A DNA stretch of 54,682 nt from Dehalococcoidales bacterium (GTDB taxonomy: Bacteria; Chloroflexota; Dehalococcoidia; Dehalococcoidales; Fen-1064), in the NCBI GenBank assembly GCA_020342155.1, contig CP070842.1, positions 1,236,594-1,291,275 on the forward strand, written 5' to 3'. A model generated the notes under the pieces. The model was given only the letters and a program-made list of their open reading frames with translations. It ran no database searches and was not told the origin of the DNA. This document shows positions 18,540 to 28,043 of this stretch, one piece after another. The position numbers were made by a program, and so were the translations under genes. Each line of letters starts with the position of its first letter. The stretch's first letter is position 1.

Positions 18540-21053
18540 ATGAAAAAGAAGAAAATATCTAGAATTTTAGGTGTGAGCCTGACTCTGGCACTGCTGTCCA
18601 GCCTGCTGGTGGGTGTTGTCCCGGCTTCGGCAGCCGTTAGTTCGGCGACCGTGAGCGCGGATGACTACCAAATCAGTGCACCCGCGACCTACGACCTGGT
18701 CTTCTCAATCGCGACAGCGTTGCCTGTCACTGGGGACATCATCATAGACTTCCCGGCAGGCTTCGATATCAGCGGCATCCTTGCGGCAGCTGACGACGAC
18801 CTGGACACGGTTGTGACCAATGACCCGGATGACGACGTCAATGTTGCCGGTACTTCCGGTATCGGTACCACGGCGTTCGCGCTCACCAGCTGCACAAGCA
18901 CTGTAAGCGGTGCTGTAGGCACCGGCATGACGCTGACAATTGATGTCCCGCAGGCCATCGGTGTTGGTGCCACCCTGCAGGTGATAATCGGTGACAGCGG
19001 CGCTGTGGGTGGAGGAGGAGAAGTCCTCAATTCCGGCGTCCCGGGTGACTACGTACTCGAGATAAGCACCTCATCCGAGCCTGTCCCTGCAGTGGACTCC
19101 CAGACCTTCACGCTCATACCACCGGTTGTTCCGCCGGCCCCGGGTATCGTTACACTTCATAATGATGCCGACATACCGATGGCAATCTACACCGGCCTCA
19201 GTGCCATCCAGGATGCCATTAACGCCGCTTCCAACGACTGGCTCCTCGATATAGGCGCTGGCACATATGTCGAGAACCCGGATACCATCGGACTAACCGG
19301 TATGAGGTTCCAGGCACAAGTACCCGGCACGGCCATCGTCCGGGGTACCTGGGACATCGATGCTACCGGAGCGTTGCTGACCGGCCTCAACATCGAGGGG
19401 ACAGTAGCTATCGCCGCTACGGGCGATGGTGCTGACATCGTGGACTGCTGGTTCGAGTATGACTCACTCGGCACCGCTGACTTACTCACCGTGGCAAACG
19501 GTGCTACCGGAGTTGATGTAAGTGGTTGTACCTTCGACGTATCCGCTTCACTTGCAACCAATGGTATTAATACCATGGATGCGCTCGACGTGGACGGCTG
19601 CAACTTCACGGTCGGCGCCAGTAATTTTGGCATCGCGTCTAATCCGGGCGCTCCTCCCCAGATACTCGATGTAGCCGACTCCACCTTCACCGGAGCCGGC
19701 AGTGGCCTTGACCTTAACGCTGGTTCCGACACGCTGGTCGGCGGTAGCGGCTTCGACGGCATGTTAACGGGCATCAGCATGTCTGGTGACACGCTCGACG
19801 TGCAGGACTCCACCTTCACCGGCTGCGGAGCTTCCGGTGCTACTGCAGCGCTGCGGCACGGAGCCCTTGACATCCTCAGTGTCGGCGACGCACAGGGTGT
19901 CGTCATCTACGACAACACCTTCAGCGGAAACGTAAACGGTCTTCTGAAGGTTAGTGCAGACGCTGAGCACGCCTTCTTCAAGTTCAACACCTGTGACCTG
20001 GCTGCCGGTTTCGACAACGATGACACGGCTACGCTCGATGCCACCAACAACTGGTACGGTTCGGCCGACGGTCCGGTAGGACTGGTCAATGACCCACCGG
20101 TTAACGTTGACCCGTGGCTGCCTTACCCGCTAACCGGTGCAGTTGTCCAGACCGGCATAGCGGCGGGGCTTGCTAACGAAGTAAATGCCAGCGGCACGGT
20201 CGGTGTCGAGATCTGGAGCACCGGTACCATGGATTGTGTCGGTCTCGGCAACTACGCCGATAACCCGGTACCAGGCCAGCCCTTCCTGGCCGACGTCATC
20301 AGGTGGTTCGAAATCAATGTGGTTGGCCTTGGGGGCATCACCGACGATGTCACAATAACCCTCCATGGTATAACCAATGTTGGGGCGGCCGCCTGGGCCT
20401 GGAGCACCTATATGGACATGTGGGTCCAAGTCGTTGCTGTGGTTGACCTGTTCACGGGCACGGTATCGTTCACACTCGACAATACTACCAGCCCGAGTAA
20501 CGCCAACCTCAACGAGCTGGTGTTCGCCCTCACCGAGCCGGCGGTAGCGCCACTTGGCCTCCCGGCACTCCCCATCAGCCCAGTCCTCGGTGCAGACGAT
20601 GTCGATATTGACCCGTCCTTCACCTGGGGCGCTGTGGCTGGAGCTACAGGCTACGAGTTCCAGATTGCTGTGGAGTCCTCTGTCCCCGGTGTCGACCCGT
20701 ACATCGTTCCGTTCGACTCCAAGAACGTGGCGACCACCGGTTGCAGACTCATCGAAGACCTGGCCTACGACACAACCTACGTCTGGAGAGTAAGGGCTGT
20801 CAGAAACGGCGATGTGGGCCCCTGGCTCAACAGCTTCATCACCACGATGGTAGAACCAGAGGAGCCGGAACCACCGATAGAGATAATTCAGCAGGATCCA
20901 CCTATCATTAACATTCCTGACTGGCCAGATACTATCGTGGAAGAAACGACTCCTGTGATTCCTGACTACCTGCTGTGGGTAGTAATTGGTGTTGCTGCGG
21001 TACTCGTAATCGCCGTGATTGTCCTGATTGTCAGGACCAGAAGGGTAGCCTAG
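18540..21053 (+). CDS. Cell-surface protein with beta-helix region and C-terminal membrane anchor
   Basis: An 837-residue exported protein. A signal peptide (MKKKK followed by a hydrophobic stretch ending about residue 32 at PASA) precedes a beta-rich domain (about 35-195). A region of short repeats with a parallel beta-helix look follows (about 205-510, with VDSQTFTL before it, repeated DSTFTG motifs, and NNWYGSADGP near 503). A second beta domain comes next, then a fibronectin-like module (about 675-780, AGATGYEFQIAVES to TTYVWRVRAV), a proline/glutamate linker, and one transmembrane helix (about 808-830) with an RTRR stop-transfer end. This orientation displays the bulk outside the cell. 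Function is unknown; adhesin or envelope-layer component is likely. The strong promoter suggests high expression. Confidence 0.85.
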   Translation: MKKKKISRILGVSLTLALLSSLLVGVVPASAAVSSATVSADDYQISAPATYDLVFSIATALPVTGDIIIDFPAGFDISGILAAADDDLDTVVTNDPDDDVNVAGTSGIGTTAFALTSCTSTVSGAVGTGMTLTIDVPQAIGVGATLQVIIGDSGAVGGGGEVLNSGVPGDYVLEISTSSEPVPAVDSQTFTLIPPVVPPAPGIVTLHNDADIPMAIYTGLSAIQDAINAASNDWLLDIGAGTYVENPDTIGLTGMRFQAQVPGTAIVRGTWDIDATGALLTGLNIEGTVAIAATGDGADIVDCWFEYDSLGTADLLTVANGATGVDVSGCTFDVSASLATNGINTMDALDVDGCNFTVGASNFGIASNPGAPPQILDVADSTFTGAGSGLDLNAGSDTLVGGSGFDGMLTGISMSGDTLDVQDSTFTGCGASGATAALRHGALDILSVGDAQGVVIYDNTFSGNVNGLLKVSADAEHAFFKFNTCDLAAGFDNDDTATLDATNNWYGSADGPVGLVNDPPVNVDPWLPYPLTGAVVQTGIAAGLANEVNASGTVGVEIWSTGTMDCVGLGNYADNPVPGQPFLADVIRWFEINVVGLGGITDDVTITLHGITNVGAAAWAWSTYMDMWVQVVAVVDLFTGTVSFTLDNTTSPSNANLNELVFALTEPAVAPLGLPALPISPVLGADDVDIDPSFTWGAVAGATGYEFQIAVESSVPGVDPYIVPFDSKNVATTGCRLIEDLAYDTTYVWRVRAVRNGDVGPWLNSFITTMVEPEEPEPPIEIIQQDPPIINIPDWPDTIVEETTPVIPDYLLWVVIGVAAVLVIAVIVLIVRTRRVA

Positions 21054-21100
21054 CTAACCCCCTGGACCGGGCGTGACGGATAGCACGCGAACCGGATACC

Positions 21101-21138
21101 ACGAGCCCCCCGCTTGAGCGGGGGGCTCGTTCTTTTTC
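21101..21138 (+). terminator. Rho-independent terminator of the surface protein gene
   Basis: A perfect 14-bp stem (21101-21114 with 21117-21130), nearly all G and C in its upper part, is followed by TCTTTTTC. It is the clearest terminator in the window and lies about 50 bases after the stop codon. Confidence 0.93.
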
Positions 21139-21247
21139 AGAGCTAACAGACAATCGTCAATGCTCGTTGGGATAAGAGGACTCTGGAAGAGACTGCAGGA
21201 AAGGTGTTATCAAGTTCCGGGACGACAGGCTGGTACTAAACTACCGT

Positions 21248-21880
21248 TCAGTAGTCAAGCTGGACGACCTGGACACTAAGGGGTAAGCCCGTCCGGGTCA
21301 ACGACAGCTTGGGCTGGGCAGTAACTTCCTTCAGGCCCATTTCTTTGAGAAAGCCATCAATCGATGCCAGCCCCCGATTCAAAGCATTCGTCCGATAGTG
21401 CATCGGCACCACTACCTTCGGCTCAAGCTGGCGGACTACCTCGGCCGCCACAGCCGCACTGATGGTGGAAACCCCACCCACCGGTAGCAGCAACACATCG
21501 GCCTCCTCTATCTGTTCCACCTGGTCGGTAGTGAGTACATGTCCCAGGTCACCGAGGTGACAGACCGATACCCCGTCAATATCCATCAGGTAGACGGTGT
21601 TCCTGCCTCTCTTGGCCCCCTTCTCGTTATCATGAAAGGTGCCCACACCGATGATGAGGACGCCGCTGATTTCATACTCACCGGAGCCTATAACCGGCCT
21701 CGGGTCGCCAGCGACACCCTGGACGTAGGAATGCCCCGGGTGCTGATGACTGACGGTGACGATGTCGGCCGATGGCTTGCCCAGAGAATAGCCCAAATCA
21801 GGGGGGTAGGGGTCGGTAATAATGGTGGCGTTTCTACCCTTGATACGGAAGCAGGAATGGCCCAACCAGTTGATGTCCAT
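21248..21880 (-). CDS. Metallo-beta-lactamase-fold hydrolase (UPF0173-like)
   Basis: A 210-residue single-domain protein: INWLGHSCFRIKGRNATIITDPY at the N-terminus, SHQHPGH where the metal motif HxHxDH lies, HLGDLGH, LLLPVGG and VVPMHYRTN at the end, all in the order of the UPF0173/YtkL-like small hydrolases. The Asp of HxHxDH is Gly here, so the second metal site may be altered. I chose the ATG at 21880 because a good promoter ends only seven bases before it; a TTG 12 codons upstream would lie inside that promoter. The substrate is unknown. Confidence 0.85.
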   Translation of the reverse strand: MDINWLGHSCFRIKGRNATIITDPYPPDLGYSLGKPSADIVTVSHQHPGHSYVQGVAGDPRPVIGSGEYEISGVLIIGVGTFHDNEKGAKRGRNTVYLMDIDGVSVCHLGDLGHVLTTDQVEQIEEADVLLLPVGGVSTISAAVAAEVVRQLEPKVVVPMHYRTNALNRGLASIDGFLKEMGLKEVTAQPKLSLTRTGLPLSVQVVQLDY

Positions 21881-21887
21881 GCAGTAA

Positions 21888-21916
21888 AATATAGCACATC
21901 CGAGATTACTGTTCAA
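21888..21916 (-). promoter_or_regulatory. Promoter giving a probably leaderless mRNA
   Basis: On the minus strand TTGAAC and TATATT are separated by 17 bases. The -10 box ends seven bases before the ATG of the hydrolase gene, so transcription should begin at or next to the start codon. No ribosome-binding site is present. Confidence 0.6.
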
Positions 21917-23080
21917 TTAGACCGGTTTGCCGGTTCTGCTCGGTAGAGAGAATAGAAATGGTAAACAGATTACCGAGGGAATCACAGCAATCAGAAACGG
22001 GTAGTTTATTTGATTGGAGATACCGAAAGCCAATATACCAAGAAAAGGTCCAACCGCCAGAGACAAGTCAATCATCGAATCAAATATAGCCATAGAGGTA
22101 CCGATATATCTCTTGTCAAATGCTTCAGACGCATAAACGAAACTCAGGAGAAAAGTTATGGTCTCACCGACAACAAACACCCAATAAGTGATGAGTATCG
22201 GGAAAAATCCGTTACAGAATATGAGTATGACCGCGGATATAATGATGATTGGTTGTGCGATGATGGCGAATAATTTACGCCCGTACCTGTCTGATAGAGA
22301 CCCCACTGTGAATGAGGTAACACTATGAACGAGGGCACCTGTAGAGATTATTAGTCCTATCTGCCACGGAGCCAGACCAAGGATTTGAGCTTTGGTTGGA
22401 ATGAAATTAGCCAATATCCCGTAGGCAAACATCCCCGAAATCCCCAATAGGAGATAGACGTAGACCATTCTGTGTTGTAGCAGCCGCTTGATACCCGTAA
22501 AAACACTCAGGTCGTGAGTAACCTGTGGCCGGTCATCATCCTTGATTAGCTTAAAGGCAGCGAAAAAGGCTACCAACGAAAGGATGCCGTCTGCCAGAAA
22601 AGGAGTACGTAATGAAGCGAGTGAAAAAAGACTGCCCAGAGCCGGGCCGACTACAAACGACAATCCCTGACTACCTCTTAGAATTCCAAAGAACTTCCCC
22701 GGCTGTTCCGTCCCCAGTTGTGAAGTAATCACCAGTAATGCCGGCATGGCAATGGCATCAGCAATTCCTGCCAGTATCCTCAGTAACAGCAGTGGAACCC
22801 AGTCAGCCGCAATAAGAGTAAGTAAGGATGACACTGACCCCAGTAATGCGCCAATCAATATCAGTGCCCGTTTCGACCACCTGTCGGCTAAAATCCCCGT
22901 AAAGAACTGGGCAATTACTACAGTTATTAAACTCGCCGAAAGTATTACAGGTATTAGTGTATCACTGGCTCCAAGCTCCTGTGACAGTTTGGGCAAGACA
23001 GGGGTTCCAATAAGCGTACTCAGAAACAGAATAAAGGTAAAGACGCCTATACCGTACATCCGGGCTACGTTGTCACGCAT
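21917..23080 (-). CDS. MFS transporter, drug/H+ antiporter-like
   Basis: A 387-residue major facilitator with about 12 hydrophobic segments. The loop after helix 2 reads GILADRWSKRALILIG, close to the MFS signature, and VGSLSDRYGRKLFAI is its repeat in the second half. LSTLIGTPVLPKLSQELGAS at the N-terminus is like the DHA1 exporters. Its stop is beside the hydrolase promoter. The ATG has no ribosome-binding site but a 7-bp inverted repeat just upstream. Substrate is unknown; multidrug or metabolite efflux is the usual role. Confidence 0.9.
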   Translation of the reverse strand: MRDNVARMYGIGVFTFILFLSTLIGTPVLPKLSQELGASDTLIPVILSASLITVVIAQFFTGILADRWSKRALILIGALLGSVSSLLTLIAADWVPLLLLRILAGIADAIAMPALLVITSQLGTEQPGKFFGILRGSQGLSFVVGPALGSLFSLASLRTPFLADGILSLVAFFAAFKLIKDDDRPQVTHDLSVFTGIKRLLQHRMVYVYLLLGISGMFAYGILANFIPTKAQILGLAPWQIGLIISTGALVHSVTSFTVGSLSDRYGRKLFAIIAQPIIIISAVILIFCNGFFPILITYWVFVVGETITFLLSFVYASEAFDKRYIGTSMAIFDSMIDLSLAVGPFLGILAFGISNQINYPFLIAVIPSVICLPFLFSLPSRTGKPV

Positions 23081-23084
23081 AGTT

Positions 23085-23102
23085 ATACTACTTTTGTAGT
23101 AT
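23085..23102 (-). promoter_or_regulatory. Inverted repeat upstream of the MFS gene, candidate operator
   Basis: ATACTAC (23085-23091), TTTT, GTAGTAT (23096-23102): a perfect 7-bp palindrome starting four bases before the MFS start codon. Its position over the likely promoter and start suits a repressor site, but no regulator gene lies nearby. Confidence 0.4.
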
Positions 23103-23179
23103 TGAGGAAAACCTATTTATGTGCCATGTTAGCACAACTTGAGGATAGATATAAGACGTATAATTACCTCTGATTCCTC

Positions 23180-23209
23180 TTGACAAGTGAGGGTGGAAGG
23201 TGGTAATTT
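23180..23209 (+). promoter_or_regulatory. Promoter of the hrcA heat-shock operon
   Basis: TTGACA (23180-23185) is followed after 18 bases by TAATTT (23204-23209), itself preceded by TGG as an extended -10. The inferred start near 23216 falls at the left edge of the CIRCE-like operator. Confidence 0.75.
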
Positions 23210-23216
23210 AAGATTG

Positions 23217-23243
23217 TTAGCAGTCTAACGCTTCGACTGCTAA
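23217..23243 (+). promoter_or_regulatory. CIRCE-type HrcA operator, compensated variant
   Basis: TTAGCAGTC, nine bases, GACTGCTAA. The consensus CIRCE is TTAGCACTC-N9-GAGTGCTAA; here position 7 of each arm has changed to the complementary base, so symmetry is kept. It lies between the promoter and hrcA, so HrcA would repress its own operon and release it on heat shock. Confidence 0.9.
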
Positions 23244-23254
23244 AGGGGGTAGAA

Positions 23255-24304
23255 ATGCTTCCTCTCAGGACAGAAACGATATTAAAATCAATTGTTGGGC
23301 GGTACATTATTAATGCGGTGCCGGTGCCTTCGCAGAGCATCATACACGACTACGGTCTGGGAGTCAGCTCGGCTACCATCCGCAATGAGATGGCACGCCT
23401 AGAGCAGGACGGTTATATCATCCGCCCCCACACCTCGGCAGGGAGTGTACCCTCGGACATGGGCTACCGCTACTACGTAGAATCTCTGGAAGACATCGAT
23501 CTCCCGCTAAACCAGCAGCACCAGATAGAGCATATGTTCCATCAGGTTGAGACCAGACTGGAGGAGTGGCTCAGTCTAACGGCAACACTGCTGTCACACC
23601 TGGCCAACAACATGGCGGTGGTCTTCATACCCAGGCCGTCTAATTGCCAGTTCAAGCACCTTGAGGTGGTCAACCTGCAGGACAACACAGCACTTTTGGT
23701 CATGGTCCTGTACGGCGCTAAGGTAAGACAGCAACTGGTGACCTTTGAGCAGCCCATCTCGCAGTCGGAGTTGACGGCCATCAGCATCAAGCTCAACGCG
23801 GTCTATACCGGCCTTACCACCCGGCAGATTTCAGACAGCGAGGCAGTACTATCCGACACTGAAAGACAACTGACCGATTGTGTGCTGAGCATTATGCAGA
23901 ACGAAGATGAGGAAGGCCGGGACGAACCTTATATAGACGGCCTGCACTTCACGCTGGACCAACCGGAGTTTACTGGTAGCCGTCAGATGCTGCCTCTGGT
24001 GGAATTGGTCGAGCAGAGGAATAGATTGAAAACTATCGTCCCCCGACAACTGCCCTCTCACGGGGTGCAGGTAGTTATCGGCAAAGAAAACGAGGCTGAG
24101 AGCATCCGCGACTACAGCGTGGTTCTAAGCCGGTACGGTCTGCCTGATGAGGCTGTCGGTACGATAGCTATTATCGGCCCTACCCGAATGCCTTATGCCC
24201 GCAGTATTGCGGCAATAGACTATCTGGCCTGGCTGCTCAGCCGGCTGATTGCTAGGTTATACGGCAAAGAAACACAAAACCAGAGGGACCATTCTGAAAA
24301 CTAA
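23255..24304 (+). CDS. hrcA: Heat-inducible transcription repressor HrcA
   Basis: Repressor of class I heat-shock genes that binds CIRCE. The N-terminal winged helix (about residues 1-75) contains SSATIRNEMARLEQDGYIIRPHTSAGSVPS, split by helix and wing, and YRYYVESL, both typical. The C-terminal domain ends YAIIGPTRM-like (GTIAIIGPTRMPYAR), again family-typical. At 349 residues it has normal length. GGGGGT is placed ahead of the ATG. It is the first gene of hrcA-grpE-dnaK-(Fe-S protein)-dnaJ, and its operator lies immediately upstream, so autoregulation is expected. Confidence 0.97.
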   Translation: MLPLRTETILKSIVGRYIINAVPVPSQSIIHDYGLGVSSATIRNEMARLEQDGYIIRPHTSAGSVPSDMGYRYYVESLEDIDLPLNQQHQIEHMFHQVETRLEEWLSLTATLLSHLANNMAVVFIPRPSNCQFKHLEVVNLQDNTALLVMVLYGAKVRQQLVTFEQPISQSELTAISIKLNAVYTGLTTRQISDSEAVLSDTERQLTDCVLSIMQNEDEEGRDEPYIDGLHFTLDQPEFTGSRQMLPLVELVEQRNRLKTIVPRQLPSHGVQVVIGKENEAESIRDYSVVLSRYGLPDEAVGTIAIIGPTRMPYARSIAAIDYLAWLLSRLIARLYGKETQNQRDHSEN

Positions 24305-24323
24305 GGAGGCAGGGCGGCATAGG

Positions 24324-24875
24324 ATGATACCGAGAGACCCGGACACCGAGCCATCTGTTGAAGATACCGAACTAGAAGAACCAGAAGCAATGAAACAGGC
24401 TCTGGCAGACGAGACAAAGAGGGCAGAAGAATATCTCGCCAGCTGGCAAAGGGTCCAGGCGGACTTCGTCAATTTCAAACGGCGAAATGAGCAGGAGCGA
24501 GAAGAAACTATCAAAATGGCTAACGCCGAATTAGCACGCACTATTCTACCCATCCTCGACGACTTCGAGAGAGCCCTGGAGCATGTCGAACCGCCGATGG
24601 CCGAGGATAGCTGGGTGGAGGGAATACGTCTCATCGAACGGAAACTGAGGGCTGGTCTGGAATCACAGGGAGTACGAGAGATTCAGGCACTCGGGGAGAA
24701 ATTCGACCCCAATCTCCACGAAGCCGCCATGCACAGTAAGGGTCCCGACGGGATAGTCGTTCAGGAGTTGCAGAAGGGCTACATACTGCACGATAGGGTA
24801 ATTCGCCCATCAATGGTCGTAGTGGGCAATGGAGAGATAGAATCGGAAGAGGAGATCGGGCCGGAAGACGACTAG
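24324..24875 (+). CDS. grpE: Nucleotide exchange factor GrpE
   Basis: Exchanges ADP for ATP on DnaK. A long helical region (about residues 20-90, LADETKRAEEYLASWQRVQ then FVNFKRRNEQEREE) forms the dimeric coiled coil, and the beta domain ends with the signature LQKGYILHDRVIRPSMVVVGN. The N-terminus is acidic and the protein has 183 residues, as usual. I chose ATG 24324, which has AAGGAGG 14 bases upstream; the frame is open further upstream within hrcA but that part is not conserved in type. It follows hrcA by about 20 bases. Confidence 0.95.
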   Translation: MIPRDPDTEPSVEDTELEEPEAMKQALADETKRAEEYLASWQRVQADFVNFKRRNEQEREETIKMANAELARTILPILDDFERALEHVEPPMAEDSWVEGIRLIERKLRAGLESQGVREIQALGEKFDPNLHEAAMHSKGPDGIVVQELQKGYILHDRVIRPSMVVVGNGEIESEEEIGPEDD

Positions 24876-24953
24876 TACAACCCGACTACTATTAATACTA
24901 TTAAATTGATTATTGATTGAAGATTCCCTCGATAGGTAAAGGAGGATTTAACT

Positions 24954-26858
24954 ATGGGAAAGGTCATTGGAATTGATCTGGGCACTACCTTTTCGGCGGT
25001 GGCTGTCATGGAGGGCGGAGAGCCAACTATCATTCCCAATGCTGAGGGCGGCCGTACCACGCCATCGGTTGTGGCAGTGAGTAAGACTGGAGAACGCTTG
25101 GCGGGGCAGGTAGCCCGACGCCAGGCAATCACCAATTCGGATAACACTATTTTCAGCATCAAGCGCCTGATGGGACGCAAGTATGACGAACCATCGGTCG
25201 AATATGACAGGAAACTGCTACCATACAAAATTGCTAAGGCGGCTAATGGTGATGCCCACGTGACGATGGGTGACCGAGACTACAGCCCCCCGGAAATCTC
25301 GGCCATGATTTTACAGAAGCTCAAAACAGATGCCGAGGCCTATCTTGGCGAGACAGTCACGGAAGCCGTTATCACAGTGCCCGCCTACTTCAACGATAGT
25401 CAGCGGCAGGCAACCAAGGACGCTGGTAAGATTGCCGGACTGGAGGTATTACGCATCGTCAACGAACCAACGGCAGCCTCCATGGCCTATGGTCTGGATA
25501 AAAAGGGAGAGGAATCTATTGCTGTCTACGACCTCGGTGGTGGCACTTTTGATATATCCATCCTAGACATTGGTGAAACAGAGCAGGGCGGGCGGAGTTT
25601 TGAAGTAGTTTCAACCAACGGTGATACCCACCTCGGTGGCGATGATTTCGATCAGCGGATAATGGACTGGGTATGCGATGAGTACAAGCGGGAGCAGGGA
25701 ATAGACCTGCGGGAGGACAAGATGGCCCTGCAGCGTCTGAAGGAAGCTGCAGAAAAGGCCAAGACCGAGCTGTCCACTGTCCAGCAGACGGAGATTAACC
25801 TCCCCTTCATCACGGCCGATGCCAGCGGACCCAAGCACCTCAATATCACGCTCAGCCGGGCCAAGCTGGAACAACTGGTGATGGACCTCGTAGAGAATAG
25901 CCTGGGCCCCGTACGTCAGGCACTGACCGACGCTAAGAAGACAGCCGCCCAGATTGACGAGATAGTACTGGTCGGCGGGCAGACCCGAATGCCCCTTGTC
26001 CAAGAGAAGGTCAAGCAGTTCTTTGGCAAGGAGCCTCATAAAGGGGTCAACCCGGACGAAGTGGTAGCTATCGGCGCTGCCATCCAGGCAGGAGTACTCA
26101 AAGGAGAAGTCGAGGACGTCCTCCTGCTCGACGTCACCCCGCTCACACTGGGTATTGAGACGCTAGGGGCGGTAGTCACCCCCCTAATCCCACGCAATAC
26201 TACCATCCCTACCTCCAAGAGCCAGATTTTCAGTACCGCCACGGACAACCAACCCAGCGTAGAGATTCATGTCCTGCAGGGCGAGAGAACAATGGCAGCC
26301 GATAACCGGACACTGGGACGTTTCATGCTCGACGGTATCCTGCCAGCCCCACGCGGTATGCCCCAGATTGAGGTCAGCTTTGATATTGATGCCAACGGAA
26401 TCCTCAGCGTAAAGGCCCATGATAAGGGGACCGGTAAAGAGCAGAAGATTACCATCACGGCTTCCAGCGGGCTTTCCAATGAAGAAGTGGAGCAGATGCA
26501 GCGCGATGCCGAAGCCCACGCCTCTGACGACGCCAAGCGAAGGGAAGAGGTGGAAGTACGCAACACCGCGGACACCATGGCCTATACCGCAGAGAAGATG
26601 CTGCGGGATAATAAAGACAAGATATCTGATGAGCTGAATAAAGAGGTGGAGGAAAAGGTGGCTGCGGTACGCTCTACCCTCCAGGGGACAGACTTAGAAG
26701 CAGTTAAAAGGGCGAGCCAGGAGCTTTCTGACACCATGCAAAAGGTAGGTACAGAGGTCTACCAGCAGCAGCCCCCACCGGGTGAGCAACCACCTCCCGA
26801 TGATGGTGATAGTGGTGACGATGAAGGTACCGTCGAGGGCGAGTTCCGCGAGGTGTAG
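24954..26858 (+). CDS. dnaK: Molecular chaperone DnaK (Hsp70)
   Basis: ATP-dependent chaperone. [17 protein letters not shown] opens the ATPase domain, with [13 protein letters not shown] and [14 protein letters not shown] in the middle and [13 protein letters not shown] at the interdomain linker and start of the substrate-binding domain. The lid is helical and the C-terminal tail (about 605-634) is Pro/Gln- then Asp/Gly-rich and ends EFREV. Length is 634, as usual. The start has a strong AAAGGAGG site. It sits 78 bases after grpE and 100 bases before the next gene, all in one operon under CIRCE control. Confidence 0.99.
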   Translation: MGKVIGIDLGTTFSAVAVMEGGEPTIIPNAEGGRTTPSVVAVSKTGERLAGQVARRQAITNSDNTIFSIKRLMGRKYDEPSVEYDRKLLPYKIAKAANGDAHVTMGDRDYSPPEISAMILQKLKTDAEAYLGETVTEAVITVPAYFNDSQRQATKDAGKIAGLEVLRIVNEPTAASMAYGLDKKGEESIAVYDLGGGTFDISILDIGETEQGGRSFEVVSTNGDTHLGGDDFDQRIMDWVCDEYKREQGIDLREDKMALQRLKEAAEKAKTELSTVQQTEINLPFITADASGPKHLNITLSRAKLEQLVMDLVENSLGPVRQALTDAKKTAAQIDEIVLVGGQTRMPLVQEKVKQFFGKEPHKGVNPDEVVAIGAAIQAGVLKGEVEDVLLLDVTPLTLGIETLGAVVTPLIPRNTTIPTSKSQIFSTATDNQPSVEIHVLQGERTMAADNRTLGRFMLDGILPAPRGMPQIEVSFDIDANGILSVKAHDKGTGKEQKITITASSGLSNEEVEQMQRDAEAHASDDAKRREEVEVRNTADTMAYTAEKMLRDNKDKISDELNKEVEEKVAAVRSTLQGTDLEAVKRASQELSDTMQKVGTEVYQQQPPPGEQPPPDDGDSGDDEGTVEGEFREV

Positions 26859-26958
26859 TTGCATCAGGGTCTGCGAAGGACGATAATTGAAGTTTAAGGC
26901 AACCGAAGGCGAAGCCTTTCGTGTAGAAGAGCAAAGTGAAGGAAGGAGAATACAACCA

Positions 26959-28032
26959 GTGAGTACTAATGATAGCTATGCCGTGCTCATGGAAAACCTG
27001 GGATTTCAAGGTTCCAATCGACTCCGCCCGATACTGGAGATGCTAATGACACCGGACCAGGCAAAGATGGCCGTCGCACTGCCCGGAACCCCCCAGGAGG
27101 TAGCAGAAAATACGGGAATAGACGTGAACCGGGTACGTGATAACCTCGATGAGCTCTATTTCAAAGGTGTCATTTTCCCCCGCGGGGATTTCCGTAATCG
27201 CGTGTACTACCGCTTTGCCCGTTCAATCGGCCAGTTTCACGATTCCACCATGGCCACCGAACAACTGGACGTAAAGAAGGACCGCCCGTTCTTCGAGCTG
27301 TGGTACGATTTCGTAATGAACGAGATGTACCCCAATTCCGCCAAACGTTTTGGAGAGATGGAATCTCCTCGTACCAGGATAGTGCCCGCTTACAGGTCAA
27401 TCAAAGACCTGCCGGGTGTCCTACCCTACGAGAACTTCCCGGAGATACTCAAGGCGCAGGAACTGATTGCCACAGCACCGTGCTCCTGCCGGCTCTGCAC
27501 CGACTCGGTGGGAGAGCCGTGTGATCTCCACGATGAGGTAGCTCATGCGGTATGTCTCCAGTTTGGGCGGGGTGCCGACTACATAATCGCACGCGGCTCG
27601 GGACGTGAGCTGAGTAAAGAAGAGGTACTGGAGCTCAATGATATCATCGAAGAGTCGGGCCTGCTTCACCTGTGGCCAAACAGCGCCGCTATGACCGGAC
27701 CCAAGACCAGCTGCCAGTGTTGTCGTGATTGCTGCATGACTTACGTGCCGATAGACCAGGCCGAACTACCCATCAGCAAGGTCTGGGAAAAGAGCCGCTA
27801 CCAGGCCTACATTAATCAGGATGACTGCGACGGCTGTCAGATATGTGTTGACCGCTGCCTGTTTGACGCCATAGAGATGGAGCGTCCTGACGGTAGCAAG
27901 AAATACAAGGCGACTGTTGATGCCGATAAGTGCTTCGGCTGTGGCTCCTGTGTCATCGGCTGTGAAACAGCAGCCATGAAGATGAAGGTGGTGAGACCAC
28001 CAGAGCATATTCCGCAACCAATAACCGCATAG
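26959..28032 (+). CDS. 4Fe-4S dicluster protein with N-terminal winged-helix-like region
   Basis: A cysteine-rich protein placed between dnaK and dnaJ. The N-terminal part (about residues 35-95 from the GTG, with [27 protein letters not shown] shared between two helices) looks like a winged helix. The middle has CSCRLC and, after spaced cysteines, CQCCRDCC. The C-terminus carries two ferredoxin-type sites, [11 protein letters not shown] and [11 protein letters not shown], each CxxCxxCxxxC. It therefore probably binds at least two 4Fe-4S clusters and more metal in the middle, suggesting an electron-transfer or redox-sensing role. The GTG with AAGGAG ten bases upstream is preferred over an earlier in-frame start. 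Function in the heat-shock operon is unknown. Confidence 0.85.
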   Translation: MSTNDSYAVLMENLGFQGSNRLRPILEMLMTPDQAKMAVALPGTPQEVAENTGIDVNRVRDNLDELYFKGVIFPRGDFRNRVYYRFARSIGQFHDSTMATEQLDVKKDRPFFELWYDFVMNEMYPNSAKRFGEMESPRTRIVPAYRSIKDLPGVLPYENFPEILKAQELIATAPCSCRLCTDSVGEPCDLHDEVAHAVCLQFGRGADYIIARGSGRELSKEEVLELNDIIEESGLLHLWPNSAAMTGPKTSCQCCRDCCMTYVPIDQAELPISKVWEKSRYQAYINQDDCDGCQICVDRCLFDAIEMERPDGSKKYKATVDADKCFGCGSCVIGCETAAMKMKVVRPPEHIPQPITA

Positions 28033-28043
28033 GGTTTATCAAA

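Noticed and set aside
19187-19906. Long minus-strand open frame opposite the surface protein
   Set aside because: The product is a low-complexity Ser/Pro/Val/Ala chain produced by the antisense of the beta-repeat region; no promoter or ribosome-binding site supports it.
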